From: Rheinheimera sp. MMS21-TC3
GTDB taxonomy: Bacteria > Pseudomonadota > Gammaproteobacteria > Enterobacterales > Alteromonadaceae
NCBI RefSeq assembly: GCF_032229285.1
Contig: NZ_CP135084.1
Coordinates: 1,178,001 to 1,242,000 of the forward strand
Direction: 5' to 3'
DNA length: 64,000 nucleotides
Of the stretch, positions 1 to 10,000 are shown one piece after another. Under the pieces are notes generated by a model. That model was not told the DNA's origin and searched no databases. It saw only the letters and a list, made by a program, of their open reading frames with translations. The position numbers and the translations under genes are program-made. Position 1 is the stretch's first letter; each line of letters starts with the position of its first letter.

Positions 1-1900
1 GCAACAAGAAGAACTGCGAATTATTTTGCGTACCGGCCAACCCGGTTATGCACCTGAAGAAAAGGTTATTAAACAGTACGATATAAATGATTACAAAACC
101 AAAACTGAACTTACCCGAGGTAAATTAGTTACCTCTATTATTGCTGCTATTCGCTCTTATCAACAAATACGTACTATTAATCAAAGTAGACGAGGTTTAA
201 CTAAAATTATCACCGCTGCTGCAAGTTTGCTTGAGCATCAGTCATTGCATCAGTTTTCTGAAGGTGTACTAACGCAAATTTCTTCATTAATTGGCTTGCC
301 TGCGGAAGGCGTTGTCTGTGCGCAAATTGAAGATGACGGCTCAGCAACTGAAAGAATCTATGTCTTAGGTGCTGCCGGTGAATATGCTCCTTATATTAAA
401 AGTGAGCTTAATCGTATTGATAATGAAGATATTATTCAGCGAGTTCAACAATGTTTAGAAAGTCGTCAGCATGTGTTCTCTTCTGAATCGACCGTTTTAT
501 ACTTAGGTAGTAAGCAACATAAAGCTGCGGTTTATATTAAAACTAACCAAGTGATCCCTGAGCATATTCAACAGCTAATAGAGTTGTTTTTAACTAATAT
601 ATCAACAGGATACGAAAATGCGGCTTTGTTTCAGCAGCTAAAGCATGCAGCCTATACCGATTCACTAACTAAAATGCCAAATCGCAATGAGTTTATCCAG
701 CTTTTACAGCAAACGCGTAACTTTGATGCTGAAAATAAAGTTGTGGTATTGATTGATATTGACCATTTTGCTGATATTAATGACGGCTTGGGCCACGATG
801 TGGGTAATGAACTGCTTATCGCTGTAGCGATGCGTTTAACTAATAAATTTGGTATGCAGTCAGAGCTAGCACGGCTAGGGGCGGATGTATTTGGTTTAAT
901 AGGTTATGTTGAAACATTAAGTATAAACGCTATTAATGCTACTTTTGAAGAACCTTTTTTAGTGGCAGAGTATCGATTACAACTCACAGTAAATATAGGC
1001 TTATGCCGCTTGCAAGATATCGATTCTAAAGGTTTAAGCATTCTAAAATATGTCACCATAGCCCTTAATCGTGCCAAAAAGAGCTTAACTGCAAATTATC
1101 AATATTATCTGCCAGAGATGGAACAGCAGATGGCGACAAGATTAGCTATATTGCGTAAATTATCTCAAGACTTTTCTCAACAGAAATTGCAATTATGGTA
1201 TCAGCCGCAGGTGTCATTACAAACCAAAAAAATAGTGGGTGTTGAAGCCTTACTGCGCTGGCCACAGGATAATGGTGAATTTATTTCACCTGCGGTCTTT
1301 ATTCCGTTAGCTGAATACTCAGGGCTCATCGTTGAAATTGGTGACTGGGTGTTGCAACAAGCTTGTCTGCATATTAAGCAGATGACTGGTTTGGGTTTTG
1401 CTATTCGCATTGCAATTAATGTATCGGTACAACAATTTAGAACTCATAGTTTTGTACAATCGGTGATTGATGCTATTAATTATTATGAGATTAATGCCCA
1501 ACAACTAGAAATAGAAATTACCGAATCTATTTTAATGGACGACCCTGAGGCAATGGTGGCTGCTTTACTAGAGTTGAAATCAATAGGGGTTAATATTGCT
1601 ATAGATGATTTTGGTATAGGCTTTTCTTCGTTAAGTTATATTCAAAAGTTGCCTTTAGATAGAATAAAAATAGACCGGTCTTTTGTGGCTAATATTACCT
1701 CAAGTTCAGATGAAGTGATTGTTGAAACAATTATTCGGTTAGGTAAAAAACTAAATTTAGCCACTATTGCCGAAGGCGTTGAAGACGAAGCACAGCAACA
1801 AGCACTTATTAATTTAGGTTGTGATGAGATGCAAGGCTTTTATTATGCTAAGCCTATGCCAGAACAAGAGTTACTTGCTTTGCTTAATAAGCAAAATTAA
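1..1900 (+). CDS. c-di-GMP phosphodiesterase, DUF3369-GGDEF-EAL type, 5' partial
   Basis: The reading frame is open to the first base of the window, so the N-terminus, probably a receiver domain in this family, is missing. The first visible part (RTGQPGYAPEE, YDINDYKTKTELT) is typical of response regulators with a DUF3369 sensor domain. A GGDEF domain follows, with LTKMPNRNEF at the front, but its active-site loop reads RLGADVFG instead of RxGGDEF, so cyclase activity is unlikely. The C-terminal EAL domain keeps its catalytic residues: EALLRW, NVSVQQF, EITES, DDFGIGFSS, KIDRSF, AEGVE and QGFYYAKP. I therefore infer a c-di-GMP hydrolase in the cytoplasm that responds to phosphorylation. The gene ends at a bidirectional terminator shared with ppa. 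Confidence 0.88.
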   Translation, partial: QQEELRIILRTGQPGYAPEEKVIKQYDINDYKTKTELTRGKLVTSIIAAIRSYQQIRTINQSRRGLTKIITAAASLLEHQSLHQFSEGVLTQISSLIGLPAEGVVCAQIEDDGSATERIYVLGAAGEYAPYIKSELNRIDNEDIIQRVQQCLESRQHVFSSESTVLYLGSKQHKAAVYIKTNQVIPEHIQQLIELFLTNISTGYENAALFQQLKHAAYTDSLTKMPNRNEFIQLLQQTRNFDAENKVVVLIDIDHFADINDGLGHDVGNELLIAVAMRLTNKFGMQSELARLGADVFGLIGYVETLSINAINATFEEPFLVAEYRLQLTVNIGLCRLQDIDSKGLSILKYVTIALNRAKKSLTANYQYYLPEMEQQMATRLAILRKLSQDFSQQKLQLWYQPQVSLQTKKIVGVEALLRWPQDNGEFISPAVFIPLAEYSGLIVEIGDWVLQQACLHIKQMTGLGFAIRIAINVSVQQFRTHSFVQSVIDAINYYEINAQQLEIEITESILMDDPEAMVAALLELKSIGVNIAIDDFGIGFSSLSYIQKLPLDRIKIDRSFVANITSSSDEVIVETIIRLGKKLNLATIAEGVEDEAQQQALINLGCDEMQGFYYAKPMPEQELLALLNKQN

Positions 1901-1932
1901 ATGTAACAGCAATAGCAGCAAAGATTACTATA

Positions 1933-1961
1933 AAAAAACCAGCATTTGCTGGTTTTTTTAT
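1933..1961. terminator. Bidirectional terminator between the EAL gene and ppa
   Basis: A stem of CCAGCA (1940-1945) and TGCTGG (1948-1953) has a two-base loop, with seven A on the left and seven T on the right. It therefore has the form of an intrinsic terminator on both strands, and it lies between two convergent genes. Confidence 0.85.
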
Positions 1962-1972
1962 AGTGTTACTAA

Positions 1973-2500
1973 TTACTTTTTAGCCCGTTCAAACGAGGTT
2001 AAAATCTCAGCTTTAGCGGCAGTGATATCGCCCCAACCATTTATTTTAACCCATTTACCTGCTTCTAAATTTTTGTAGTGTTCAAAGAAATGCTGAATTT
2101 GTTGTTTAAGCAATTCTGGTACGTCAGAAATATCTTTAATATCATCATATATTTTGGTTAGTTTACTTACAGGCACTGCAATAACCTTAGCATCTTCACC
2201 TGCTTCATCAGACATCTGCAGCACACCAACTGGCCGGCATTTAATCACAGCGCCCGGAACTAATGGATAAGGTGTGGGCACTAATACGTCTACTGGATCA
2301 CCATCGAGTGATAAGGTGTTATTAACATAACCATAATTACATGGATAAAACATAGGTGTTGACATAAAGCGGTCAACTAAAATAGCACCAGTGTCTTTGT
2401 CTACTTCGTATTTTACCGGATCAGCATTAGCTGGAATTTCGATAATGACGTTAATTTCTTCAGGTAAGTTATTACCCGCAGTGATATTACTTAAGCTCAT
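1973..2500 (-). CDS. ppa: Inorganic pyrophosphatase
   Basis: This 175-residue protein is the usual length of a family I soluble pyrophosphatase, which hydrolyses pyrophosphate to phosphate in the cytoplasm and pulls biosynthetic reactions forward. The family signature DGDPVDVLV binds the catalytic metals, and [12 protein letters not shown] and [10 protein letters not shown] are also family blocks. The ATG at 2500 is preceded by AAGGA at a good distance. The gene stands alone, ends into the shared terminator, and lies 59 bases downstream of fbp on the same strand, so the two may be co-transcribed. Confidence 0.97.
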   Translation of the reverse strand: MSLSNITAGNNLPEEINVIIEIPANADPVKYEVDKDTGAILVDRFMSTPMFYPCNYGYVNNTLSLDGDPVDVLVPTPYPLVPGAVIKCRPVGVLQMSDEAGEDAKVIAVPVSKLTKIYDDIKDISDVPELLKQQIQHFFEHYKNLEAGKWVKINGWGDITAAKAEILTSFERAKK

Positions 2501-2559
2501 CAGCTTTTCCTTAGGTTCTTAAAAAATTGCCGCTATTATAGCGGGCGCGACAAAAATCT

Positions 2560-3531
2560 CTACGATTGATGATAATTAATACAGGTTTCAACTTCATGTT
2601 TAGAGCCTAAAATCACGGCAACACGCTGGTGGATATCTACAGGTATAATATCCATTATACGTTGATAGCCTGTTGAGCTAAGGCCACCAGCTTGTTCTAT
2701 TAAGAAGCTCATGGGGTTAGCTTCATACATCAGTCTTAGTTTATCAGGCTTGCTGGGATCTTTAGTATCAGTTGGGTACATAAAAATACCACCGCGGCAT
2801 AATACGCGATGCACATCACCAACCATGGCAGCTATCCAACGCATATTATAGTTTTTACCACGTTTCCCCGTTTTACCTAGCAATAAGTCATTAATATAGT
2901 GTTGCATAGGTGGTTGCCAGTAGCGTTGATTCGACATGTTTATAGCGAACTCAGCAGTATACTTAGGAATACTTGCTTGTTCTTCGGTCAGTAAAAATCC
3001 ACCGTGAGTTTTATCTAAGGTATACATTCTGGTGCCTTTACCAGTAGTAAGCGCCAACATAGTGGACGGGCCATAAAGGACATAGCCGGCTGCTAGTTGG
3101 GCACTTCCTGGTTGCAGAAACTGGCTAGGATCTGCAGCGTCTAGATCAGCTTGTGCAGGTAAAATTGAGAATATAGTACCAATTAAACTATTAATATCAG
3201 TATTAGATGAGCCATCTAAGGGATCAAAAGTAACCAAAAACTTACCTTTAGGGTTTCCTGCTATGGTATGGTCTTCTTCTTCAGAGCTAATAGCTTTAAC
3301 TAGTCCGGTCTCTAAAATAACTTCTTTGAGTAGCTCATTGGCAATAATATCTAGTTTTTTCTGGGTCTCACCTTGAATATTCTCAGCTAAGGTAGAACCT
3401 AGTACACCAGCTAATTCGCCTTGACTAACACGAAATGATATTTCGCGACAGGCTGCTAATATGGTTTTTATTAGCGATATTAAGTTACTATCAACATTGT
3501 CCTGTTGTAGTACGGGGGAAATACGGCGCAT
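2560..3531 (-). CDS. fbp: Class I fructose-1,6-bisphosphatase
   Basis: This 323-residue cytoplasmic enzyme removes the 1-phosphate of fructose-1,6-bisphosphate in gluconeogenesis. The metal-binding motif FDPLDGSSN is present, with EEEDH upstream and GGIFMYPTD and [11 protein letters not shown] further on, all family blocks. An AAGGAAG ribosome binding site stands seven bases before the ATG at 3531. It is divergent from mpl, with about 140 bases between the two starts, a neighbourhood known from other gammaproteobacteria. Confidence 0.97.
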   Translation of the reverse strand: MRRISPVLQQDNVDSNLISLIKTILAACREISFRVSQGELAGVLGSTLAENIQGETQKKLDIIANELLKEVILETGLVKAISSEEEDHTIAGNPKGKFLVTFDPLDGSSNTDINSLIGTIFSILPAQADLDAADPSQFLQPGSAQLAAGYVLYGPSTMLALTTGKGTRMYTLDKTHGGFLLTEEQASIPKYTAEFAINMSNQRYWQPPMQHYINDLLLGKTGKRGKNYNMRWIAAMVGDVHRVLCRGGIFMYPTDTKDPSKPDKLRLMYEANPMSFLIEQAGGLSSTGYQRIMDIIPVDIHQRVAVILGSKHEVETCINYHQS

Positions 3532-3674
3532 TTTTGCTTCCTTTTCTCGGCTGTTAGTCAGGGTAAAATAATAGGGCTAGCCTATTTTAATGAATTTGCC
3601 ACAAAATTGCAGGTGTCATTACGATTTTGTTGGTAATTGCTGTAAAAAAAAGCAAATTAAGCGCAGGGAAAACT

Positions 3675-5039
3675 ATGCATATTCATATTCTTGGTATTTG
3701 TGGCACTTTTATGGGCGGTATTGCAGCAATTGCTAAGTCACTTGGTCATAAAGTAACGGGGGCAGACACCAATGTCTACCCACCAATGAGCACTCAGTTA
3801 GCTGAATTAGGAATAAATTTAACCCAAGGTTACGATCCGGCGCAACTGGATCCGGCGCCAGACTTAGTAATAATTGGTAATGCCTTATCACGGGGCAACC
3901 CAGCTGTTGAATATGTGCTAAATAGCCAGTTACGCTATACCTCAGGCCCACAGTGGTTAGCTGAGCAAGTTTTACATGACCGTTGGGTATTAGCTGTGTC
4001 TGGTACTCATGGTAAAACCACAACTAGCACTATGTTGGCTTGGATTTTAGATTATGCTGGCTTGAAGCCTGGATTTTTAATTGGTGGTATTCCGCAAAAC
4101 TTTGATTGTTCAGCACGTTTAGGCGAATCACCATTTTTTGTAATTGAAGCTGATGAATATGATACGGCATTTTTTGATAAGCGTTCTAAGTTTGTTCATT
4201 ATCGGCCCCGTACTTTAGTCATTAATAATCTGGAATATGACCATGCGGATATTTTTCCAGATCTAGCGGCAATTCAACGTCAATTTCATCACTTATTACG
4301 TATGGTGCCAAGCAATGGCTTAGTGTTATCTCCAGAAGATACTGTTGCAGTTAAGCAAACCTTAGACATGGGCTGTTGGAGTGAACGGCAAAGCTATGGT
4401 AGTGATTGGCAAGCAGAGTTGCTTAATGCCGATGGCAGTGCTTTTACCGTGTTATATCAACAGCAAGCTTTAGGTACTTTGCACTGGGGCTTAAGTGGCC
4501 AACATAATGTGGAAAATGGCATTATGGCTATTGCAGCAGCCCGTCATGTTGGGGTACCGATTAATATAGCTATAGAGGCTTTAGCAGAGTTTATTGCTCC
4601 CAAAAGACGGATGGAATTAAAAGCAGAGATTAACAAAATTAAAGTTTACGATGATTTTGCTCACCATCCTACGGCAATTAATACCACCTTACAGGGAGCC
4701 CGTGCTCAGGCTAAATTAGGTCGGGTGATTGCTGTGTTAGAGCCAAGATCTAATACTATGAGAATGGGGGTGCATGAAGCTACTTTACCTGCTGCACTGG
4801 CCTTAGCGGATTATGTTTATTTATATGAAGAGCAAAATGCTAAGGGCTCATTACACACTTTACACCAAGCTTTAGCACCTAAAGCGACTTTATCGCACGA
4901 TATTGAGTATTTAGTGCGAGTTTTAACCGAACAAGCTCAGCCTAATGATACTATTGTCATTATGAGTAACGGTAGTTTTGCTAGTATTCACGATAAGCTT
5001 ATTAAGGCGTTACACAACAAGTGGAAAGGTCATGATTAA
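3675..5039 (+). CDS. mpl: UDP-MurNAc:L-Ala-gamma-D-Glu-meso-DAP ligase
   Basis: Mpl re-attaches the recycled tripeptide L-Ala-gamma-D-Glu-meso-DAP to UDP-MurNAc, using ATP, in murein recycling. The N-terminal [11 protein letters not shown], the ATP-binding [28 protein letters not shown] and DDFAHHPTA are Mur ligase motifs of the Mpl branch. Frame is open for 16 codons upstream, but the ATG at 3675 gives the family start [10 protein letters not shown] and the usual length (454 residues). The last eight bases overlap ubiX. AmpG and an LD-carboxypeptidase elsewhere in the window belong to the same recycling route. Confidence 0.96.
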   Translation: MHIHILGICGTFMGGIAAIAKSLGHKVTGADTNVYPPMSTQLAELGINLTQGYDPAQLDPAPDLVIIGNALSRGNPAVEYVLNSQLRYTSGPQWLAEQVLHDRWVLAVSGTHGKTTTSTMLAWILDYAGLKPGFLIGGIPQNFDCSARLGESPFFVIEADEYDTAFFDKRSKFVHYRPRTLVINNLEYDHADIFPDLAAIQRQFHHLLRMVPSNGLVLSPEDTVAVKQTLDMGCWSERQSYGSDWQAELLNADGSAFTVLYQQQALGTLHWGLSGQHNVENGIMAIAAARHVGVPINIAIEALAEFIAPKRRMELKAEINKIKVYDDFAHHPTAINTTLQGARAQAKLGRVIAVLEPRSNTMRMGVHEATLPAALALADYVYLYEEQNAKGSLHTLHQALAPKATLSHDIEYLVRVLTEQAQPNDTIVIMSNGSFASIHDKLIKALHNKWKGHD

Positions 5040-5676
5040 AAACGTATTAAATAGTCCTTTAACCGAAATTACTTTAGCTTTTACAGGCGCCTCAGGCGCA
5101 GTTTATGGCTGGCGCTTGTTAGAACTCTTAGTAAACCAAGGAATTAAAGTTCATCTATTAGTCTCAAGTGCGGCTCGCGTCGTCTTTGCGACAGAAAATA
5201 ATATTAAACTGGCAGGTTCTGCGGAAAAATGTACAGCACAATTGGTTGAAATATTTGGCTGTGAAGCCAATCAAATTACTGTTTATGGCAAGGATGATTG
5301 GTTTTCACCAGTAGCATCAGGTTCAGCAGCGCCACGAGTTATGGTAGTCTGCCCTTGCTCTACAGGTACAGCAGCGGCTATTGCTCATGGTATGAGTGAT
5401 AATTTAATTGAGCGCGCAGCAGATGTTGTGATTAAAGAAGGCGGTAAGCTTATTTTGGTACCTAGGGAAAGCCCAATGAGTGCACTGCATTTAGAAAACT
5501 TACTTAAGTTAGCTCAATTGGGTGTGACTATTATGCCGGCTGCGCCAGGCTTTTATCATCAGCCAACATCTATTAGCGACTTAGTTGATTTTATGGTGGC
5601 AAGAATTTTAGACCATTTGCAATTACCGCATCAGCTACTAGCCCGTTGGGGTTATAGTGGCACGATTAATAAATAG
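5032..5676 (+). CDS. ubiX: Flavin prenyltransferase UbiX
   Basis: UbiX links a dimethylallyl group to FMN, making the prenylated flavin cofactor used by UbiD in ubiquinone synthesis. The flavoprotein signature [17 protein letters not shown] is near the N-terminus, followed by [24 protein letters not shown] and LVPRESPMS. The ATG at 5032 lies inside the 3' end of mpl (overlap of eight bases), with AAAGG just before it; earlier in-frame starts would lie deeper in mpl. It gives 214 residues, close to family length. The mpl-ubiX pair is a common arrangement and suggests translational coupling. Confidence 0.95.
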   Translation: MIKNVLNSPLTEITLAFTGASGAVYGWRLLELLVNQGIKVHLLVSSAARVVFATENNIKLAGSAEKCTAQLVEIFGCEANQITVYGKDDWFSPVASGSAAPRVMVVCPCSTGTAAAIAHGMSDNLIERAADVVIKEGGKLILVPRESPMSALHLENLLKLAQLGVTIMPAAPGFYHQPTSISDLVDFMVARILDHLQLPHQLLARWGYSGTINK

Positions 5677-5686
5677 GAGAGCAGCG

Positions 5687-6613
5687 TTGAGCTTAGCGTT
5701 AGATATTCAGCAACTTCATAAAGTATATAAAAGCGGTACTGTTGCACTTAAAGGTATTAATTTACAAGTTCAACAAGGCGAGTTTTTTGCTTTGCTTGGA
5801 CCTAATGGTGCGGGTAAAAGTACCTGTATTGGTATTATTAGCTCCTTAGTAAATAAAACCCAAGGTAGCGTAAAAGTTTTTGGTCATGATCTTGATAACG
5901 AGCTAGAGCAAGCCAAGCAGCATCTTGGCTTAGTGCCGCAAGAGTTTAATTTCAATCAGTTTGAAACTGTTTTGCAAGTAGTGGTTAATCAAGCCGGTTA
6001 TTATGGCGTACCGCGTAAAGTTGCTTTACAGCGCGCTGAAAAATATCTAGGTCAATTAGGTTTATGGGATAAACGCTTTGCCCGATCACGTGAGCTTTCT
6101 GGTGGCATGAAACGACGCTTAATGATAGCCCGAGCACTGATGCATGAGCCTAAGTTGTTAATTCTAGATGAGCCTACAGCCGGTGTTGATATTGAGCTAC
6201 GTCGTTCTATGTGGGATTTTTTGCGGCAAATTAATAAGCAAGGTGTCACTATTATTTTAACCACCCACTATTTAGAAGAAGCCGAAAGTTTATGTCGTAA
6301 TATTGCCATAATAGATCATGGGAAAATTATAGAAAATACCTCGATGAAAAGCTTGCTAGCTAAGCTAACACGAGAAACCTTTATTTTAGACTTAGCAATA
6401 AATCCCGCGCAAATTCAGCTGGATAATGTTAGCTGGCGAGCACTTGATGATCACAGTATTGAAGTAGATATAGAAAAGCAGCAAGGCTTAAATGCCATTT
6501 TTAACCAGCTATCTCAACAACAAGTAACAGTATTATCGATGCGTAATAAAGCTAACCGATTAGAAGAATTATTTGTTAGCTTAGTTGAAACCGGTCGTGG
6601 GAGTGAGGAATGA
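5687..6613 (+). CDS. ABC-2 type transporter, ATP-binding protein (YadG-like)
   Basis: This 308-residue ATPase has Walker A GPNGAGKST, the signature LSGGMKRR, Walker B LLILDEPTAG and the switch histidine in TTHYLEEA. Its C-terminal extension is typical of ABC-2 exporters such as YadG, CcmA-like and NatA-like proteins. I chose the TTG at 5687 because AGGAG stands at 5675-5679, right after the ubiX stop; an earlier in-frame codon would overlap ubiX. It overlaps the permease gene by four bases (ATGA), so the two are translated together. The exported substrate cannot be told from sequence. Confidence 0.9.
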   Translation: MSLALDIQQLHKVYKSGTVALKGINLQVQQGEFFALLGPNGAGKSTCIGIISSLVNKTQGSVKVFGHDLDNELEQAKQHLGLVPQEFNFNQFETVLQVVVNQAGYYGVPRKVALQRAEKYLGQLGLWDKRFARSRELSGGMKRRLMIARALMHEPKLLILDEPTAGVDIELRRSMWDFLRQINKQGVTIILTTHYLEEAESLCRNIAIIDHGKIIENTSMKSLLAKLTRETFILDLAINPAQIQLDNVSWRALDDHSIEVDIEKQQGLNAIFNQLSQQQVTVLSMRNKANRLEELFVSLVETGRGSEE

Positions 6614-7383
6614 TCAAGTCTAGTTATTGGGTGGCATTAAAAAGTATTTTAACCAAAGAAACTAATCGTTTTTTACGGATTTGGGTGCAAACTTTAGTGC
6701 CACCAGCTATTACCATGGCGTTATACTTTGTTATTTTTGGTAATTTAATTGGTTCGCGGATTGGTGAAATGGGCGGCTTTAGTTATATGGCCTTTATTGT
6801 ACCTGGCCTTATTATGATGTCGGTGATTACCAGTTCATATTCTAATGTCGCCTCATCTTTTTTTAGCGCTAAATTTCAACGCAATGTAGAAGAGCTATTA
6901 GTCGCACCTGTACCTAATTATATTATTGTCTTGGGGTATATAGGTGGTGGCATGGCTAGGGGCATGTTAGTGGGCTTAATTGTTACTTTATTGTCGTTAT
7001 TCTTTGTTACGATCCAAGTGCATAATATTGCAGTAATTATTGTTACGGTAATGTTAACTTCCATGTTGTTTGCTTTAGGGGGCTTAATTAATGCTGTTTA
7101 TGCCAAAAGCTTTGATGATATAAGTATCATACCTACGTTTGTGTTAACGCCTTTAACTTATTTGGGCGGCGTATTTTACTCTTTAACCTTGCTACCTGAA
7201 TTTTGGCAAAAAGTGGCGATATTAAATCCAGTTGTTTATATGGTAAATGCGTTTCGCTATGGCTTTTTAGGTATATCTGATGTCAGCCTGACTGTAGCAT
7301 TAAGTGTTGTCTGTAGCTTTATTGTGGTGATGTTTAGTTTCGCTTTATATTTAATTAATCGCGGTATAGGCCTGCGTAGTTAA
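6610..7383 (+). CDS. ABC-2 type transporter permease (YadH-like)
   Basis: This 257-residue inner-membrane protein has about six hydrophobic segments and the ABC-2 membrane family pattern: an N-terminal RFLRIWVQTLVPPAITM, a central FQRNVEELLVAPVPNY, and PLTYLGGVFYSLTLLP before the last segments. It pairs with the ATPase upstream, from which it starts inside an ATGA overlap. YadH of E. coli is the nearest match I recognise. The substrate is unknown. Confidence 0.9.
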   Translation: MIKSSYWVALKSILTKETNRFLRIWVQTLVPPAITMALYFVIFGNLIGSRIGEMGGFSYMAFIVPGLIMMSVITSSYSNVASSFFSAKFQRNVEELLVAPVPNYIIVLGYIGGGMARGMLVGLIVTLLSLFFVTIQVHNIAVIIVTVMLTSMLFALGGLINAVYAKSFDDISIIPTFVLTPLTYLGGVFYSLTLLPEFWQKVAILNPVVYMVNAFRYGFLGISDVSLTVALSVVCSFIVVMFSFALYLINRGIGLRS

Positions 7384-7514
7384 ATTAATACAGCATAGCA
7401 GCAAATTTTTTAGCTGATTTTTTGCAGACTTTTATTTGTAGTTGCAGTAAAGTGAGCGACTTTTATAATCAGCTGGGCAGTTATTACTCCAGTGTGTAGC
7501 GTGGTACTACAAGC

Positions 7515-9152
7515 ATGACAAAACCAATACAGCGGCAGGCAACAGCATCTGAAGAATCGCTTTTGCGTATTTTTACCGTACCTGAAGCGGCTGATTCTAC
7601 TTTAAGTATTATTGAGCAAAATCTGTCGCAAAACTTAGCTGGTTTTTTGCGTAATAGTATTGTCGCATTAGAAAAGCCGTTATGGCAGATTGAGCGTGAC
7701 TTTCAAGATCATCAAATTCCAGCTATGCCAGAATTTGTATCGGATTACACTGAACAGTTGATGCGAAAACTAGTAGCACACTCTGTACATACTGCTTCGC
7801 CTAGTTTTATTGGTCATATGACCTCGGCGTTACCTTATTTTGTGCTGCCATTATCAAAAATGATGGTAGGACTAAATCAAAATTTAGTTAAAATTGAAAC
7901 ATCTAAAGCCTTTACGCCTATGGAGCGGCAAGTCTTAGGTATGGTGCATCATTTAGTGTATGGCGATGCCGATAGCTTTTATAAAAAGTGGATGCACAGT
8001 GCCAACCATTCGTTAGGGGCATTTTGCTCGGGCGGCACTATTGCCAATATTACTGCTTTGTGGATAGCGCGTAACCGCTTACTTAAAGCCGATGGCGATT
8101 TTCGCGGCATAGCAAGAGAAGGTTTATTTCGTGCTATGCAGCATTATAACTATCAAGGCTTAGCAATTTTAGTCTCTGAGCGAGGCCATTACTCATTAGG
8201 TAAAGCTGCGGATATTTTGGGAATTGGCCGTGATGGGCTAATTGCAATTAAAACCGATGCTAACAATAAAGTTGATGTGGCTGAACTTGCTGCAACCATG
8301 GCAGATTTAACGGCGCGTAATATACGGGTAATGGCTGTAGTGGGCGTGGCGGGGACTACTGAAACAGGTAACATAGATCCCTTGCATCAATTAGCAGATT
8401 TAGCCCAGCAGTATCAATGCCATTTTCATGTTGATGCAGCTTGGGGCGGTGCCACTTTGCTTTCTGAAAAATATAAGCACTTATTAGCTGGTATTGAGCG
8501 GGCTGACTCAGTAACAATAGATGCCCATAAGCAAATGTATGTGCCTATGGGGGCGGGTATGGTGGTATTTAAGCACCCTGCAGATGCCCATGCTATAGCG
8601 CATCATGCTGAGTATATTCTGCGTAAAGGTTCTAAAGATCTAGGCAGCCAAACTCTTGAAGGTTCAAGGCCTGGAATGGCAATGCTGGTTCATGCTTGCT
8701 TGCAAATTATTGGCCGAGACGGTTATGAAATCCTGATTAACAGTAGCATTGAAAAAGCGCGATATTTTGCAACTTTAATTAGCCACAATATTGATTTTGA
8801 GCTAATTACCGAGCCAGAACTTTGTTTGCTAACTTATCGCTATGTGCCGGCTCAGGTACAAAAAGCTATGACCTTAGCTAGCCCAGAGCAACAGCAACGT
8901 TTTAATGAGTTATTAAATGGCTTAACTAAGTTTATTCAAAAACGCCAGCGTGAAGAAGGTAAGTCTTTTGTATCACGTACTCGGTTAATGCCGGCTAAAT
9001 ACCAGCGCCAAGAAACAATAGTGTTTAGAGTTGTTTTAGCCAATCCGTTAACAACTAAACAAATTTTGCATGATATTTTAGTCGAGCAAGATCAAATTGC
9101 TCAGCAGGATAAAGATTTTTATCCTAAGTTATTACAACTGGCTAAAAAGTAG
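7515..9152 (+). CDS. panP: PLP-dependent aspartate 1-decarboxylase PanP
   Basis: This 545-residue group II PLP decarboxylase resembles the PanP proteins of Vibrio and Shewanella, often annotated as putative glutamate decarboxylases. PanP makes beta-alanine from aspartate, the precursor PanC needs. Visible features are HTASPSFIGHMTS, the cofactor aspartate in HVDAAWGG (about D307) and the PLP lysine in DAHKQMYVPMG (about K339). The ATG at 7515 has only a weak ribosome binding site. panC and panB lie just downstream on the other strand and no panD is visible, which supports the PanP role over a glutamate decarboxylase. Confidence 0.88.
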   Translation: MTKPIQRQATASEESLLRIFTVPEAADSTLSIIEQNLSQNLAGFLRNSIVALEKPLWQIERDFQDHQIPAMPEFVSDYTEQLMRKLVAHSVHTASPSFIGHMTSALPYFVLPLSKMMVGLNQNLVKIETSKAFTPMERQVLGMVHHLVYGDADSFYKKWMHSANHSLGAFCSGGTIANITALWIARNRLLKADGDFRGIAREGLFRAMQHYNYQGLAILVSERGHYSLGKAADILGIGRDGLIAIKTDANNKVDVAELAATMADLTARNIRVMAVVGVAGTTETGNIDPLHQLADLAQQYQCHFHVDAAWGGATLLSEKYKHLLAGIERADSVTIDAHKQMYVPMGAGMVVFKHPADAHAIAHHAEYILRKGSKDLGSQTLEGSRPGMAMLVHACLQIIGRDGYEILINSSIEKARYFATLISHNIDFELITEPELCLLTYRYVPAQVQKAMTLASPEQQQRFNELLNGLTKFIQKRQREEGKSFVSRTRLMPAKYQRQETIVFRVVLANPLTTKQILHDILVEQDQIAQQDKDFYPKLLQLAKK

Positions 9153-9235
9153 CTAGTTTAATTACTCAGTTTGTTCTGTGACAATTTAACCGCTATTATT
9201 TGCCAAGAGTGTCTCTAATAACAAAGGAAGCTTTT

Positions 9236-9874
9236 ATGCGTTATTTGTTGATTATACTGCCTTTACTCTTCAGCATAACTGCCTGCCAAAGTGCTTATTA
9301 TTCTGCTATGGAAAAGGTAGGAGTGCATAAGCGTGACATTTTGTCAGATCGCGTTGAAGATGCACAGCAGTCGCAGAAAGAGGCTCAAGAACAATTTAAA
9401 TCAGCGCTGGAGCAGTTTAGTCAGCTAATCCAGTTTGATGGTGGCGACTTACAGCGAGCATATGCAGCCACAGAGAGTGAGTACCAAGCTAGTAGTAAAG
9501 CAGCAGAAGATGTCAGTAAACGGATTAACAGTATCGAAGCGGTAGCGGATGCATTGTTTGATGAGTGGCAAGATGAGCTAGAGCAGTATACTAGTGCTAA
9601 ATTGAAACAAGATAGTGCTAAAAAGCTAGATAGTACTAAGCGTCAATATACTAGCTTACTTAAAACTATGCGCCGCGCAGAAAAAAGTATGCAGCCAGTG
9701 CTGGCTTCATTAAAAGACAATACGTTATATTTAAAACATAATTTAAATGCCAAAGCGATAGGTGCTTTGCAAGGCGAGTTTAGTTCTGTTCAGCGTGACA
9801 TAAATCGTTTAATTACCGAGATGAATACTGCCATAGAGCAATCAGAGCAGTTTGTCGCAACACTTAAACAGTAG
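9236..9874 (+). CDS. DUF2959 family lipoprotein
   Basis: This 212-residue protein starts at the ATG at 9236, behind AAAGGAAG. It has a lipoprotein signal peptide with the lipobox ITAC, so cysteine 17 would be lipidated. The mature part is rich in Glu, Gln, Lys and Ala with heptad-like spacing and is probably an elongated alpha-helical coiled coil. It matches DUF2959, a family of unknown function found in marine gammaproteobacteria. It lies 83 bases after panP and ends at a bidirectional terminator. No function is proposed. Confidence 0.85.
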   Translation: MRYLLIILPLLFSITACQSAYYSAMEKVGVHKRDILSDRVEDAQQSQKEAQEQFKSALEQFSQLIQFDGGDLQRAYAATESEYQASSKAAEDVSKRINSIEAVADALFDEWQDELEQYTSAKLKQDSAKKLDSTKRQYTSLLKTMRRAEKSMQPVLASLKDNTLYLKHNLNAKAIGALQGEFSSVQRDINRLITEMNTAIEQSEQFVATLKQ

Positions 9875-9929
9875 CTAGTTGTATAAAAACACTTTTATCA
9901 GCTGCTCTATATTTGTAGTCTTTAAATAA

Positions 9930-9958
9930 AAAAGCTTTAACCAATGGTTAAAGCTTTT
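9930..9958. terminator. Bidirectional terminator between the DUF2959 gene and panC
   Basis: A 13-bp perfect stem (9930-9942 with 9946-9958) surrounds a three-base loop. On the minus strand it is followed by a run of T, as expected for panC; on the plus strand the run is four T. It lies between convergent genes. Confidence 0.85.
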
Positions 9959-10000
9959 GAGTATTAATCTTTTTCAGAATAATATTGCTAGCTTTAGCGT

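Noticed and set aside
1821..2078. 85-codon plus-strand frame across the EAL gene end and ppa
   Set aside because: It runs through a bidirectional terminator and antisense to ppa, with no family resemblance.
7384..7440. Possible terminator after the ABC permease gene
   Set aside because: Only a five-base GCAAA/TTTGC stem with a long loop is present; too weak to call.
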